A DNA stretch of 64,000 nt from Anaerolineales bacterium (GTDB lineage Bacteria > Chloroflexota > Anaerolineae > Aggregatilineales > J027), in contig JACKCI010000002.1 in the NCBI GenBank assembly GCA_020634155.1, forward strand, positions 620,001-684,000, in the 5' to 3' direction. Below, in pieces: positions 56,689 through 64,000 of the stretch. A program made the translations under genes and the position numbers. Position 1 is the first letter of the stretch, and each line of letters begins with the position of its first letter. The notes beneath the pieces are model-generated. The model was not told the origin of the DNA, ran no database searches, and worked only from the letters and a program-made list of their open reading frames with translations.

Positions 56689-58149
56689 TTAGGTCACCTG
56701 TGGCGTCTGTCGTTTTTCATCATACCAACCACGTCCGGCGGGCGCGACCATCCCTTCGACCTCATGGGCTGTGAGAATCATCCCCACTCGTCCAATCAAG
56801 GCATGGGCAGTATGCTTCATGATGCGGGGGTATTTCCGTAATCCTGTATTTGATAACCGCACTTTATGAGCATGAACGCTATGAACCATCCAGCGCGTGG
56901 CAAAACTATAATAACGCCGCGAGTGACGCCCTGCGACCCCTAAATCTCGATCGGTGCGGCCTTCCCATTCACCGGGAGCAATCACGCGCTCGGCAACTTC
57001 CTCATAATAGCGTGTGCCTTTAATAGGATAGGCAACGGTGGTTAAGAATATATCCGGGTTGGATTGCTTGAGGTGGTCAACAGTGGCTTGCAAGTCGGCT
57101 AAAGTTTCGCCATCATAGCCCAGCATAATAAACATACCCGTTTCAATACCCCGTTGACGCAAAGCTTGGGTCATGCCTTGAACGGCTTTTACATCAGTCT
57201 TGCGCTGCATAGCATCTAGAATTTTCTGGGAGCCGCTTTCTGAGCCAATCCACAGGCGGCTACAGCCCATCTCTGCCAGTAAATCTACCATTTCATCGTT
57301 GAGGCGATCGGCACGTGAGATGCACTCAAAGGGGATGCGAATACCGCGTACCTTAAATTCGTCAGCAAGGCTCCGCAGCCAGCGCCAATTGATGGTAAAG
57401 ACATCATCGGCAAACCAGAGTTGGTCGGGGGCATAGCGTTCTAATAGGTACTTGACCTCATCCGCAACATTAGACGGACTGCGCCGACGGTGGGTCTCGC
57501 CAAAGACACTATGTGAACACCATGTACAGGTATAGGGACAACCTCGCGCACAAATCAAGGAGGTACTGCCCATACCATGATGCTCACGCCAGACACTGAT
57601 ATAGCGCGGGAGGTCAATCGCTTCACGGTCAGGCCAAGGCTGTTCATCTAGGTTTTGGATATAAGGGCGCGGGTCGGTGCGAATCACTTGCCCGACGTCA
57701 TCGCGGAAGGCAATTCCGGCCACCTCCCACAATCGGTTGAGGCCATGTTGGGCGAGATGCGGCAACAACGCTTCAAGGGTAATCTCGCCCTCACCAATCA
57801 CGATGACATCCGCCCCACGCTGTAGATACTCCTCAGCGTAGTGGGGTGGTTCGGGACCGCCCAAAACAACATGGACACCTTGCTCCCGACAAAATTGCAT
57901 CATACGGAGGATGTTCTGCTTGGTCATGAGCGTGGTATAGAGACCCACTACTGATGGCTTCTCGGTTTCGACAAGGCGCTCAAAGTCCACAAGGCTGCTG
58001 AAGGTTGAATCGAAGACCCCTACGCCGAAGCCTTTGGCCTTGAGATGTGCCGATATGTAAAGCAGCCCCAAGGGTGGATAGGGCCGCATCACCGCCAATT
58101 CGTGCGGGTCTTCTAATAAGAAATAGCCATGTGCCAGCAGAATATCCAT
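56689..58149 (-). CDS. B12-binding radical SAM enzyme
   Basis: This 486-aa protein has a cobalamin-binding N-terminal domain (about 1-140; PYPPLGLLYISA opening, GGPEPPHYAEEY and GEGE loops) followed by the radical SAM core with CARGCPYTCTWC (C-x3-C-x2-C) near residue 205. The layout is BchE/P-methylase-like. Such enzymes methylate or rearrange unreactive carbons. It is paralogous to the enzyme at 58576-60078 and separated from it only by two small membrane protein genes. Confidence 0.88.
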   Translation of the reverse strand: MDILLAHGYFLLEDPHELAVMRPYPPLGLLYISAHLKAKGFGVGVFDSTFSSLVDFERLVETEKPSVVGLYTTLMTKQNILRMMQFCREQGVHVVLGGPEPPHYAEEYLQRGADVIVIGEGEITLEALLPHLAQHGLNRLWEVAGIAFRDDVGQVIRTDPRPYIQNLDEQPWPDREAIDLPRYISVWREHHGMGSTSLICARGCPYTCTWCSHSVFGETHRRRSPSNVADEVKYLLERYAPDQLWFADDVFTINWRWLRSLADEFKVRGIRIPFECISRADRLNDEMVDLLAEMGCSRLWIGSESGSQKILDAMQRKTDVKAVQGMTQALRQRGIETGMFIMLGYDGETLADLQATVDHLKQSNPDIFLTTVAYPIKGTRYYEEVAERVIAPGEWEGRTDRDLGVAGRHSRRYYSFATRWMVHSVHAHKVRLSNTGLRKYPRIMKHTAHALIGRVGMILTAHEVEGMVAPAGRGWYDEKRQTPQVT

Positions 58150-58152
58150 GCG

Positions 58153-58377
58153 CTAGGCAGCCTTCTTTTGTAGCTCGGCTATCTTCTCCAGCAGTTTACG
58201 CTCTCGTTTAGTGGAGCGCAGAAAGGCCATCAACACGATGAAAAACAAGAATCCTAAGATAGCAATGCCGATGGTTTCGCTAACATCGACATCCACATCG
58301 GTAGGGCTACTAGGCCCCTGTCCACCATGACCATTCATTGAGGCAGTATCGGTATTATCAACAGTTGAGGATTGCAT
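58153..58377 (-). CDS. Membrane microprotein A of the radical SAM operon
   Basis: This 74-aa protein has a polar, Asp/Ser-rich N-terminus (1-35), one transmembrane segment (about 36-56), then a basic-amphipathic helix (RSTKRERKLLEKIAEL). GGAG precedes its ATG. It is similar to the next protein upstream (ETIG/DSIG before the membrane segment and a R-K-LLE helix after it). The spacing of three bases on both sides shows operon membership. No known family. Confidence 0.68.
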   Translation of the reverse strand: MQSSTVDNTDTASMNGHGGQGPSSPTDVDVDVSETIGIAILGFLFFIVLMAFLRSTKRERKLLEKIAELQKKAA

Positions 58378-58380
58378 CGT

Positions 58381-58572
58381 TTACTCCTTTACAGCAAGTT
58401 GTCGCTCTAGCAGTTTACGAATGTGTTTATGGGCACGCAGCAGGGCCAAAAGCAGCATAATCGAGATTATTCCCAAAAATAGTGTCCCGATTGAGTCAGA
58501 AACTTGAATCGTTTGACCATCTTGGGTGTTGGCGGCCAATTGGCCTGTTTGTGAAGTTGGTAGATTGCTCAT
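58381..58572 (-). CDS. Membrane microprotein B of the radical SAM operon
   Basis: This 63-aa paralogue of microprotein A has a polar N-terminus (1-25), DSIG, a hydrophobic segment (about 28-45) and a basic helix (RAHKHIRKLLER). It starts three bases after the first radical SAM gene and ends three bases before microprotein A. It may anchor the radical SAM enzymes at the membrane or form a small complex with its paralogue; this is inferred from order only. Confidence 0.67.
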   Translation of the reverse strand: MSNLPTSQTGQLAANTQDGQTIQVSDSIGTLFLGIISIMLLLALLRAHKHIRKLLERQLAVKE

Positions 58573-58575
58573 AAG

Positions 58576-60078
58576 CTATCTCACAGGCGTTAAAGCTATG
58601 GTTTCATGGACAGATTGTGGCAGTTGAGCCAATGCGTTGAGCTTGCGACGGGCAAGGGGGAGCGTCAATGTGTGATAGACCATGGCCCCCAAACGCCGCC
58701 ATGACTTCAACTGCGTAAGCTTTATTTTACCACGCCAGAGTGCTTGCCATGTCCGGCGAGCGCGGAACTCCTTATGCACAACCGTGTGCAATTGTCGATA
58801 AAATTCAGTGCGGAATGGCCCTTGATAGAGCATGGCGAGGTCTTCGGAATCCTGCCAATTGGTCTTGATGTGCAAGTCTTCCTTGACCTGTTCATAAAAT
58901 TTGGTGCCGGGCAGAGGATAGCTGACTGAGATACCTACATCATCGGGCAACAATTCGCGCACCATTTTCAAGGTCAGTTCAATATCAGTGCGGGTTTCAC
59001 CGGGGTAGCCAAATTGGAGGAAAAACCCTACGTGGATGCCTTCTTCGCCAAGTTTGCGGCGGGCCTCATAAATTTGCTCGATGGTGGTGCCTTTATCCAT
59101 CGCATCAAGAATCTTCTGGGAGCCACTCTCGGCTCCAATCCAGATATTTTGAGCGCCTGCTCGTCGCATCGCCTGTACCGTGTCTTCCACCACCAGCAAA
59201 TCAGCCCGCGAGAGACACTTAAATGGGGTGCGGATGTCGAGGCGTTCAACTTCATCAGCAAAAGCCTGAATCCAGCCCGGTTTAAGGCCCATAATGTCAT
59301 CGGCAAACCAGATATGGTCAGGTTGCACATGATCCCGCAGCCATTGTAATTCGGCGGCTACATGTTGAGGTGAGCGCACATTATAGCGCTGGCCCCATAT
59401 TGGCTTGGCACACCAGTTACAACTAAAGGGGCAGCCGCGTGTGGTGACCATGTTGACACTATAATAGCCATGATGCTGGAGCCAAATAGCGCGGTAACGC
59501 TCAACATCGACCAAATCCCATGCCGGAAATGATAAATCATCCAAGTTTTTCATGGCGGGGCGGGGCATGGTCAAGGTTAGCTCACCCACTTCATTGAGGA
59601 ATGCTAATCCGGCAATCTCAGATAGGGTGTGTTGTGCTTTGCCCGTCAAATAGGCCATTAGTTCAATAAGGGTCGCTTCTCCCTCACCCCGAATAACGTA
59701 ATCAACACCCTGTTGTAAATAGAGGGGGTAGTGATCAGTGGGGTCTGCTCCGCAAATGATGACGGGTATCTTGCGTTCTTTGGCAAGTTGGGTCATCTTA
59801 AAAGCAGCTTCACGCATATTCAACAGGCACATTTTACTGAGATAATTAAAATTGTCTTCAAACAAAACGGCATAGCGGGGTTGAAACTGGTCTAAAGCAG
59901 CAGCCCATGCTTGCTCAGATTCAGCCAACATAGCATCGAACAACGCGACAGAATAGCCTTGCTCACGCATGGTGCTGGCGGCGAATAGAGTTCCCAAGGG
60001 GGGATAGGGTTGCATCGCAGCATAAAGTTTGGGATCAAAACGAAGGTAGTAACTTTGCCCAAAGAGAATATCGGTCAT
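58576..60078 (-). CDS. B12-binding radical SAM enzyme
   Basis: This 500-aa protein counts from ATG 60078; a TTG at 60087 is possible. The N-terminal B12-binding domain has PYPPLGTLFAAS and ICGADPTDHYP with GEGE. The radical SAM cluster motif is RGCPFSCNWC (C-x3-C-x2-C). The later GAESGSQKILDAMDKG segment is shared with its paralogue at 56689. The C-terminal 100 residues are basic. It is the first gene of the operon, divergent from the flippase gene. The substrate cannot be read from the sequence. Confidence 0.88.
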   Translation of the reverse strand: MTDILFGQSYYLRFDPKLYAAMQPYPPLGTLFAASTMREQGYSVALFDAMLAESEQAWAAALDQFQPRYAVLFEDNFNYLSKMCLLNMREAAFKMTQLAKERKIPVIICGADPTDHYPLYLQQGVDYVIRGEGEATLIELMAYLTGKAQHTLSEIAGLAFLNEVGELTLTMPRPAMKNLDDLSFPAWDLVDVERYRAIWLQHHGYYSVNMVTTRGCPFSCNWCAKPIWGQRYNVRSPQHVAAELQWLRDHVQPDHIWFADDIMGLKPGWIQAFADEVERLDIRTPFKCLSRADLLVVEDTVQAMRRAGAQNIWIGAESGSQKILDAMDKGTTIEQIYEARRKLGEEGIHVGFFLQFGYPGETRTDIELTLKMVRELLPDDVGISVSYPLPGTKFYEQVKEDLHIKTNWQDSEDLAMLYQGPFRTEFYRQLHTVVHKEFRARRTWQALWRGKIKLTQLKSWRRLGAMVYHTLTLPLARRKLNALAQLPQSVHETIALTPVR

Positions 60079-60134
60079 CAATACCAACCCTTTCCTACCC
60101 GCATCATATATGAGCTAGGGAGATTTAGCAACAT

Positions 60135-61370
60135 TTGTCACGCAACACCTTAATTTTGTTATTCAACAATATCATAGCCACTGTCCTCGCGTTTGTGTTG
60201 ATCATCATCCTCTCAAGGAATTTTGGCAAAGCAGGCCTTGGGCAATATACGGCAATTATGGCGTGGTTGATGCTTCTAACTATCATCACCGATAGCGGTG
60301 TTAGCACGCTAATCACCCGTGAGGTTGCTCAACACCCGAGACTATCTTCTGTTTATCTAAGACAAGCATGGCGGCGGCGTTTGTTTTTCCTCATTATTTT
60401 GGTGCCGAGTGTGTGGCTTGTTGCTCCTATTTTGTCGAATGAACCAATAGTAGTTGCAGGTCTACGTGTTGGGATTCTTTTCGTATTTTTTGAGGCGAAT
60501 TTCATTACTTATACGGCTATTTTTAGAGCATGGGAACGGATGGAACCCATCCTGATATTGAATACGGGATACTTCATTATTCAATTAATTTTTATGCTGC
60601 TAATGATTAAGTATGGAGGGTCTATTGTTCACTGGATTCTTCTGATGGCTTTAGCAGACGCTATAGAGCTAGTCGGGGCATGGAGAATATGGCATTATCT
60701 GGAGTACAAACACGGCGAATCTATTGATATTCATGTTCCTGTTGATCTAAACAAAGCCTCCCCATTTTTAGCAGCGGGTTTGTTGGCTGTTTTACAAATT
60801 CGCATCATTATATACTTGCTCGATCGTTTCGTTTCTATAGATGACCTCGGCTTGTATGCTTTGGCAAATCGCTTTATTGAGGCTACTCGGTTAGTCCCCA
60901 ATGCCTTGTTAGGAGCGCTGTTCCCTCGTTTAGCCGCGTTGGTCAATCAACCTGCCGCTTTCAAACGTGTTTTGTACCTAGCCTATCTAGCAGTCACCGT
61001 TTATGCGCTAATCGTTGTTGCTCTCAGTATAGTAGGCGGAAATTGGGCTTTAGAAACTGCTTTCGGTGCTGAGTTCGGAGAAGCGGCCCCTATCTTAGCC
61101 CTGCTTGCACTGGGTTTGGTACCCTCCCTGTTACGTGCGCTTTTTACCCTGCGGATGTATGCTTATCAGCAGGAAGCAATTGTTAACTGGTTTTTATTAG
61201 GTGCCATAGTTGCCCAGTTTGTGGTAGGCTGGATATTAATCCCAGCTTATGGTCTTATTGGGGCAGCATGGACAATGATAGTTGCAGAAACACTACTAGC
61301 AGTGGGTCTATTTGGTTGGATGGAAAAAGATTTGGTGCTAGGGTTGGTGGCAACGAGGAGAAAGCGGTGA
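60135..61370 (+). CDS. Polysaccharide flippase (Wzx/MATE-like)
   Basis: This 411-aa integral membrane protein has about 12 hydrophobic segments, with the family pattern ILSRNFGKAGLGQY near the N-terminus and YALANRFIEATRLVPNALLGALFPRLA in the middle. It should flip lipid-linked sugars across the membrane. The TTG start has AGGGAG 12 bases upstream. It is AT-richer than its neighbours. It overlaps the next lipoprotein gene as GTGA. No glycosyltransferase is adjacent. Confidence 0.82.
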   Translation: MSRNTLILLFNNIIATVLAFVLIIILSRNFGKAGLGQYTAIMAWLMLLTIITDSGVSTLITREVAQHPRLSSVYLRQAWRRRLFFLIILVPSVWLVAPILSNEPIVVAGLRVGILFVFFEANFITYTAIFRAWERMEPILILNTGYFIIQLIFMLLMIKYGGSIVHWILLMALADAIELVGAWRIWHYLEYKHGESIDIHVPVDLNKASPFLAAGLLAVLQIRIIIYLLDRFVSIDDLGLYALANRFIEATRLVPNALLGALFPRLAALVNQPAAFKRVLYLAYLAVTVYALIVVALSIVGGNWALETAFGAEFGEAAPILALLALGLVPSLLRALFTLRMYAYQQEAIVNWFLLGAIVAQFVVGWILIPAYGLIGAAWTMIVAETLLAVGLFGWMEKDLVLGLVATRRKR

Positions 61371-62404
61371 AAAAGCTCTATTTAATTATTTTAATGCTAA
61401 TCAGCCTTGGTGTAATGACAGCTTGTCAGGAGGCCCCAACCGAGGAGCCGCCTGCTATTCCGGGGGTAACGACTACCCTACAACCCCCAGACAACATCAT
61501 TACCCAAACGCCGCGCTTTACTGCAACCTTAACGCCGAGCATGACCTATACTCCGTCTTTGACACCAACCCCTTCCCTTAGTCCTACGCCGCCAACCTAC
61601 ACGGCGACCCCTACTCCAACGCTCACCCCCACTATGGCGGGGCTGGTGGCTGGTGGTACAAACGATGTACGACGAGTGCGCGAAGGGCCGGGCACAGATG
61701 GTTTTGAGGTTGTTTTGACCTTGAGCGGGGGTGATGAAATCGGCATTCTCGGCTATGTGGTCAATGACGATGACGAAGTATGGTATAAAATCAGCTTCAT
61801 TGATGAGGATGGCACTGAAGTTCAAGGTTGGATTCGCTCTGATTTAATCGATAACCTTGGCGACGAAGTACCACGCATTCAAGACACTGCAACACCCACG
61901 TTGACACCTACTTTTGCTGCTAGTGAGGATGGCTCTGGTACCGACCAATCCCCAACGCCCCAAGGCACACCCGATCCGGCTGATTTGAGTGATGTCAATA
62001 TCCGTGCAGCCGACGGAAATCGAGGATGCAAGACCATTAGCAACAATACCCCGACGGTGACTACTATTCAAACGGTCAGCATTTTCTGGAGTTGGTGGGT
62101 GACTCTGCCTCAATACATGCAAGACCACCTCAATACGGTGACCTATGAGGTCAAGCTAGATGGTGAAATCTTAGAGGATTGGCGTGATAATCGCACCCAG
62201 CCTTTCCGTGACCCCAATGAGGGTAGCAATTGGACGGTGTATTGGTATGTACCTGTTGGGGAATTATCAGCGGGTGTCCATGAACTAGAGTATCGGGTTA
62301 CATGGTCAGAGCAAATCACAGATGGTGAGGCAAATTATGGCCCTGATACACCAATTGAAGAGCAAATTGGTAGTTGTACCTTCACAGTTATTCAAGCGCC
62401 TTAG
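61367..62404 (+). CDS. Lipoprotein with Pro/Thr linker and SH3-like domain
   Basis: This 345-aa protein starts at GTG 61367, overlapping the flippase stop, and gives a good lipoprotein signal MKKLYLIILMLISLGVMTAC. An upstream frame from 61268 is not used. A TPTPS-rich linker (about 45-90) leads to a bacterial SH3-like domain (about 92-170: VRRVREGPG, WYKISF, GWIRSDLI), a second linker and a C-terminal beta domain (about 215-340). It is probably anchored outside the membrane and binds cell wall or glycans. Confidence 0.75.
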   Translation: MKKLYLIILMLISLGVMTACQEAPTEEPPAIPGVTTTLQPPDNIITQTPRFTATLTPSMTYTPSLTPTPSLSPTPPTYTATPTPTLTPTMAGLVAGGTNDVRRVREGPGTDGFEVVLTLSGGDEIGILGYVVNDDDEVWYKISFIDEDGTEVQGWIRSDLIDNLGDEVPRIQDTATPTLTPTFAASEDGSGTDQSPTPQGTPDPADLSDVNIRAADGNRGCKTISNNTPTVTTIQTVSIFWSWWVTLPQYMQDHLNTVTYEVKLDGEILEDWRDNRTQPFRDPNEGSNWTVYWYVPVGELSAGVHELEYRVTWSEQITDGEANYGPDTPIEEQIGSCTFTVIQAP

Positions 62405-62417
62405 AGGATAGGTGGCA

Positions 62418-63608
62418 ATGGCAAGTGATCAACTGATTGAAGCGATCGAATTATATGATAAACATGAGCGCGACAAAGACCCTTCTGGCCGTGTTGAAGC
62501 CTGCCAGAAGATGTGGGAAACTAAGAATCCAGAGGCTATTGAGCCGCTGAGTATTATCTACCGCGAAGACCCCCATGAGAAGGTCAAAGCGGCAGCAGCA
62601 GCAGCCCTGCGTAATTTTCGACAGTTGCAGCTAGAGCGCCAAAATAAGGATAGCAAATCCATAGCGGCTGATGTTGCCACTACAAAAGGCGGGGGTGTCT
62701 CAAAAGGGGCCACGAACTTCCTGATTTTCACGCTTGTTTTATTGCTGGCGGCCAATGCTGCCGTCTTTTTCATGCAGGGCAGTAGCAAGCAAGAAGAAGA
62801 TACAACACCGTCCCGTAGTGATGTCATTAACGAGATTCGAGGCACCTATACCGCGATTATTGCCGACGCTCAAGGTTTGCAAGAAGAATGGGATAAAATC
62901 GGTCAATTGAATGACCAGCCCAATTGTAACCGCAATTTTAACCGCCCCTTGGCACCACAACTCAGTGACGAGGAAGCTACGCTGTATCCTGACCTAGTGG
63001 GCTTATTCGACCCAATAAATGGCGATTTGGCCTTTACGCTATTGGGCCTTGATACTAGCCTTCAATATTGGGATTCTGGCTGTGCAGCAGGTGAATTTGA
63101 CCCTAACGAGGCGGCCACCTATAGCGGGCGCTTGAGCGGCGTGATAGATACCGCCAATATTGCGCTGGGTAATCTTACCATCTTGGCTACTCCGCCAACC
63201 CCAACACCTGACCCTGCTGATTTACTACCTGTTGTCCGTGACCGAGCAAGAATTGTCGCAGATATTCGTGCCCGTCTGACAGATGTCACCATTGATGTAA
63301 GCGCTCTGCAAGAAGAAATGACCAAAGTCCGGCAAGGTATCCAGCCAGACTGTTCGCGTACCTTAATACGTCCCCAAATGGTCGAATTGAGCCAAGCGGA
63401 GGCTGAAGCCTTTCCTGACCTGCTTCCATTGGTTGACCCTAACAATAGTGACTTGGCTTTTGCGCTACAGGGGCTTGATATTGGTCTCCAAACTTGGGAC
63501 GGCTGGTGCCAAACAGGAACCTTTGATACAGAGCAGGCTACCAATACGATTGGCCGTTTGCAAACGACCATGAGCAGCGCAATGATGGCCCTTAGTAGTT
63601 TGCCATAA
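62418..63608 (+). CDS. HEAT-repeat membrane protein with tandem extracellular repeat
   Basis: This 396-aa protein counts from ATG 62418 (a GTG at 62412 is an alternative). The cytoplasmic N-terminus has a HEAT/PBS-lyase-like pair (about 20-72). One transmembrane segment lies at about 95-117. Outside are two copies of a module of about 110 residues, each with two Cys: QPNC and DSGC in the first, QPDC and DGWC in the second, with shared YPDL/FPDL, DLAF and GLD motifs. A Pro/Thr linker joins them. The Cys pairs probably form disulfides. Function unknown. Confidence 0.65.
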   Translation: MASDQLIEAIELYDKHERDKDPSGRVEACQKMWETKNPEAIEPLSIIYREDPHEKVKAAAAAALRNFRQLQLERQNKDSKSIAADVATTKGGGVSKGATNFLIFTLVLLLAANAAVFFMQGSSKQEEDTTPSRSDVINEIRGTYTAIIADAQGLQEEWDKIGQLNDQPNCNRNFNRPLAPQLSDEEATLYPDLVGLFDPINGDLAFTLLGLDTSLQYWDSGCAAGEFDPNEAATYSGRLSGVIDTANIALGNLTILATPPTPTPDPADLLPVVRDRARIVADIRARLTDVTIDVSALQEEMTKVRQGIQPDCSRTLIRPQMVELSQAEAEAFPDLLPLVDPNNSDLAFALQGLDIGLQTWDGWCQTGTFDTEQATNTIGRLQTTMSSAMMALSSLP

Positions 63609-63687
63609 ATTTTTTACGGGGCGTTTACACGCAGGTAAAACTCTGCTGCCATACTAGGGGCATCTTATGGAAAGGGTGTAGCCAAAG

Positions 63688-64000
63688 ATGAAAACTCGTG
63701 TCGCAATCCTACTATCTATCTTGATGATATTTGGCGTGGTGGGCTGCCGCAAGGGCAAGGTTGAAAGTATTGAACGCAATCCCGCGGGTGGCTATGATGT
63801 CACAGTCAGCTTTGCCGAAACCGACATCAACGACGCCATTGCCGAAGCCCTAACCGCCAATGGCAATCCACTCCTGCGTGACCCTGATGTGGATTTGCAA
63901 AATGGGCAAATCTATGTGACGGGTGAACATGACAAGCGCGATGGGTCAGGACGTGTCAGCGGTGACATAACCATCGTTCTCTCTGTGCAAAACGGCGTGC
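63688..64000 (+). CDS. Lipoprotein, 3' end cut by the window
   Basis: The open frame from ATG 63688 runs to the window edge (104 residues) without a stop. It opens with a lipoprotein signal ending in VVGC (Cys at residue 20) followed by a mature domain with FAETDINDAIAEAL, a pattern seen in LmeA/DUF2993-like or BPI-like lipid-binding proteins, though this is weak. GGGTGTAGCC precedes the start. It follows the HEAT-repeat gene by 79 bases on the same strand. Confidence 0.65.
   Translation, partial: MKTRVAILLSILMIFGVVGCRKGKVESIERNPAGGYDVTVSFAETDINDAIAEALTANGNPLLRDPDVDLQNGQIYVTGEHDKRDGSGRVSGDITIVLSVQNGV

Noticed and set aside
61268..61366. Longer N-terminus for the SH3 lipoprotein
   Set aside because: It lies inside the flippase gene and would bury the lipoprotein signal; GTG 61367 fits.
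1..64000. CRISPR arrays, tRNA and rRNA genes
   Set aside because: No regularly spaced repeat series, cloverleaf or rRNA-like segment was seen in any intergenic region.

Overview
The window looks like part of a Chloroflexota (Anaerolineae-like) genome. This is an inference from several features: secreted and lipoproteins with Pro/Thr-rich linkers and LysM or SH3-like modules, a methylmalonyl-CoA mutase accessory pair, VanW and M23 cell-wall proteins, a Ser/Thr kinase next to a roadblock protein, and B12-dependent radical SAM enzymes. No rRNA, tRNA or CRISPR array was found. The left half (1 to about 34.9 kb) is visibly more AT-rich and is built of accessory genes. The right half (about 35 kb to the end) is ordinary, tightly packed chromosomal sequence.

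Region A (1-366) is a GC-rich chain of stem-loops with no convincing gene. Region B (367-18525, + strand) is one compact operon of eight genes: a SNF2-type helicase, a RecQ-like helicase, a small unknown protein, a large P-loop ATPase with a Cys cluster, a helical protein, a 1531-aa helicase with zinc-ribbon-like Cys clusters, a degenerate phospholipase-D-fold protein and a 762-aa helical-repeat protein. Sizes, order and motifs match the restriction half of the Dpd (7-deazaguanine DNA) system, DpdE-F-G-H-I-J-K with a candidate DpdD. No dpdA, dpdB, dpdC or preQ0 synthesis gene is present. Region C (18527-26285, - strand) runs convergently, with one base between the two operons. It encodes a PAPS-reductase-like SspD with ferredoxin clusters, a DUF4007 protein (SspB), a large ATPase (SspC), a cysteine desulfurase (SspA) and a 72-aa protein. 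This is a phosphorothioate DNA-modification set of the Ssp type. The likely reading is a chimeric defence island in which a sulfur-based modification module is paired with a Dpd-type restriction module.

Region D (26555-34848) looks like a plasmid or integrative-element segment. It holds a degenerate HhH/RNase-H-like nuclease, a DUF433/DUF5615 toxin-antitoxin pair, a three-gene cassette (small protein interrupted by an amber codon, PD-(D/E)XK-like protein, NYN-LOTUS RNase) bounded by inverted triple TGGTCAG repeats, a primase-helicase, and parB and parA with a parS-like palindrome and structured intergenic DNA.

Region E (35060-64000) is chromosomal: a LysM protein; a MeaB/B12-subunit group; a KARI-like dehydrogenase, acetyltransferase, kinase and receiver-roadblock group; a lone sugar-binding protein; and a replication cluster (DnaB with a 134-aa mini-intein, a DnaD-like protein, and a DnaC-like loader with tandem AAA+ domains). 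These are followed by M23 and VanW proteins, then a tight operon of two B12 radical SAM enzymes separated by two paralogous membrane microproteins, an FmdB-like protein, a response regulator, an epimerase and a solitary adenine methyltransferase. A flippase, two surface proteins and a truncated lipoprotein gene finish the window.
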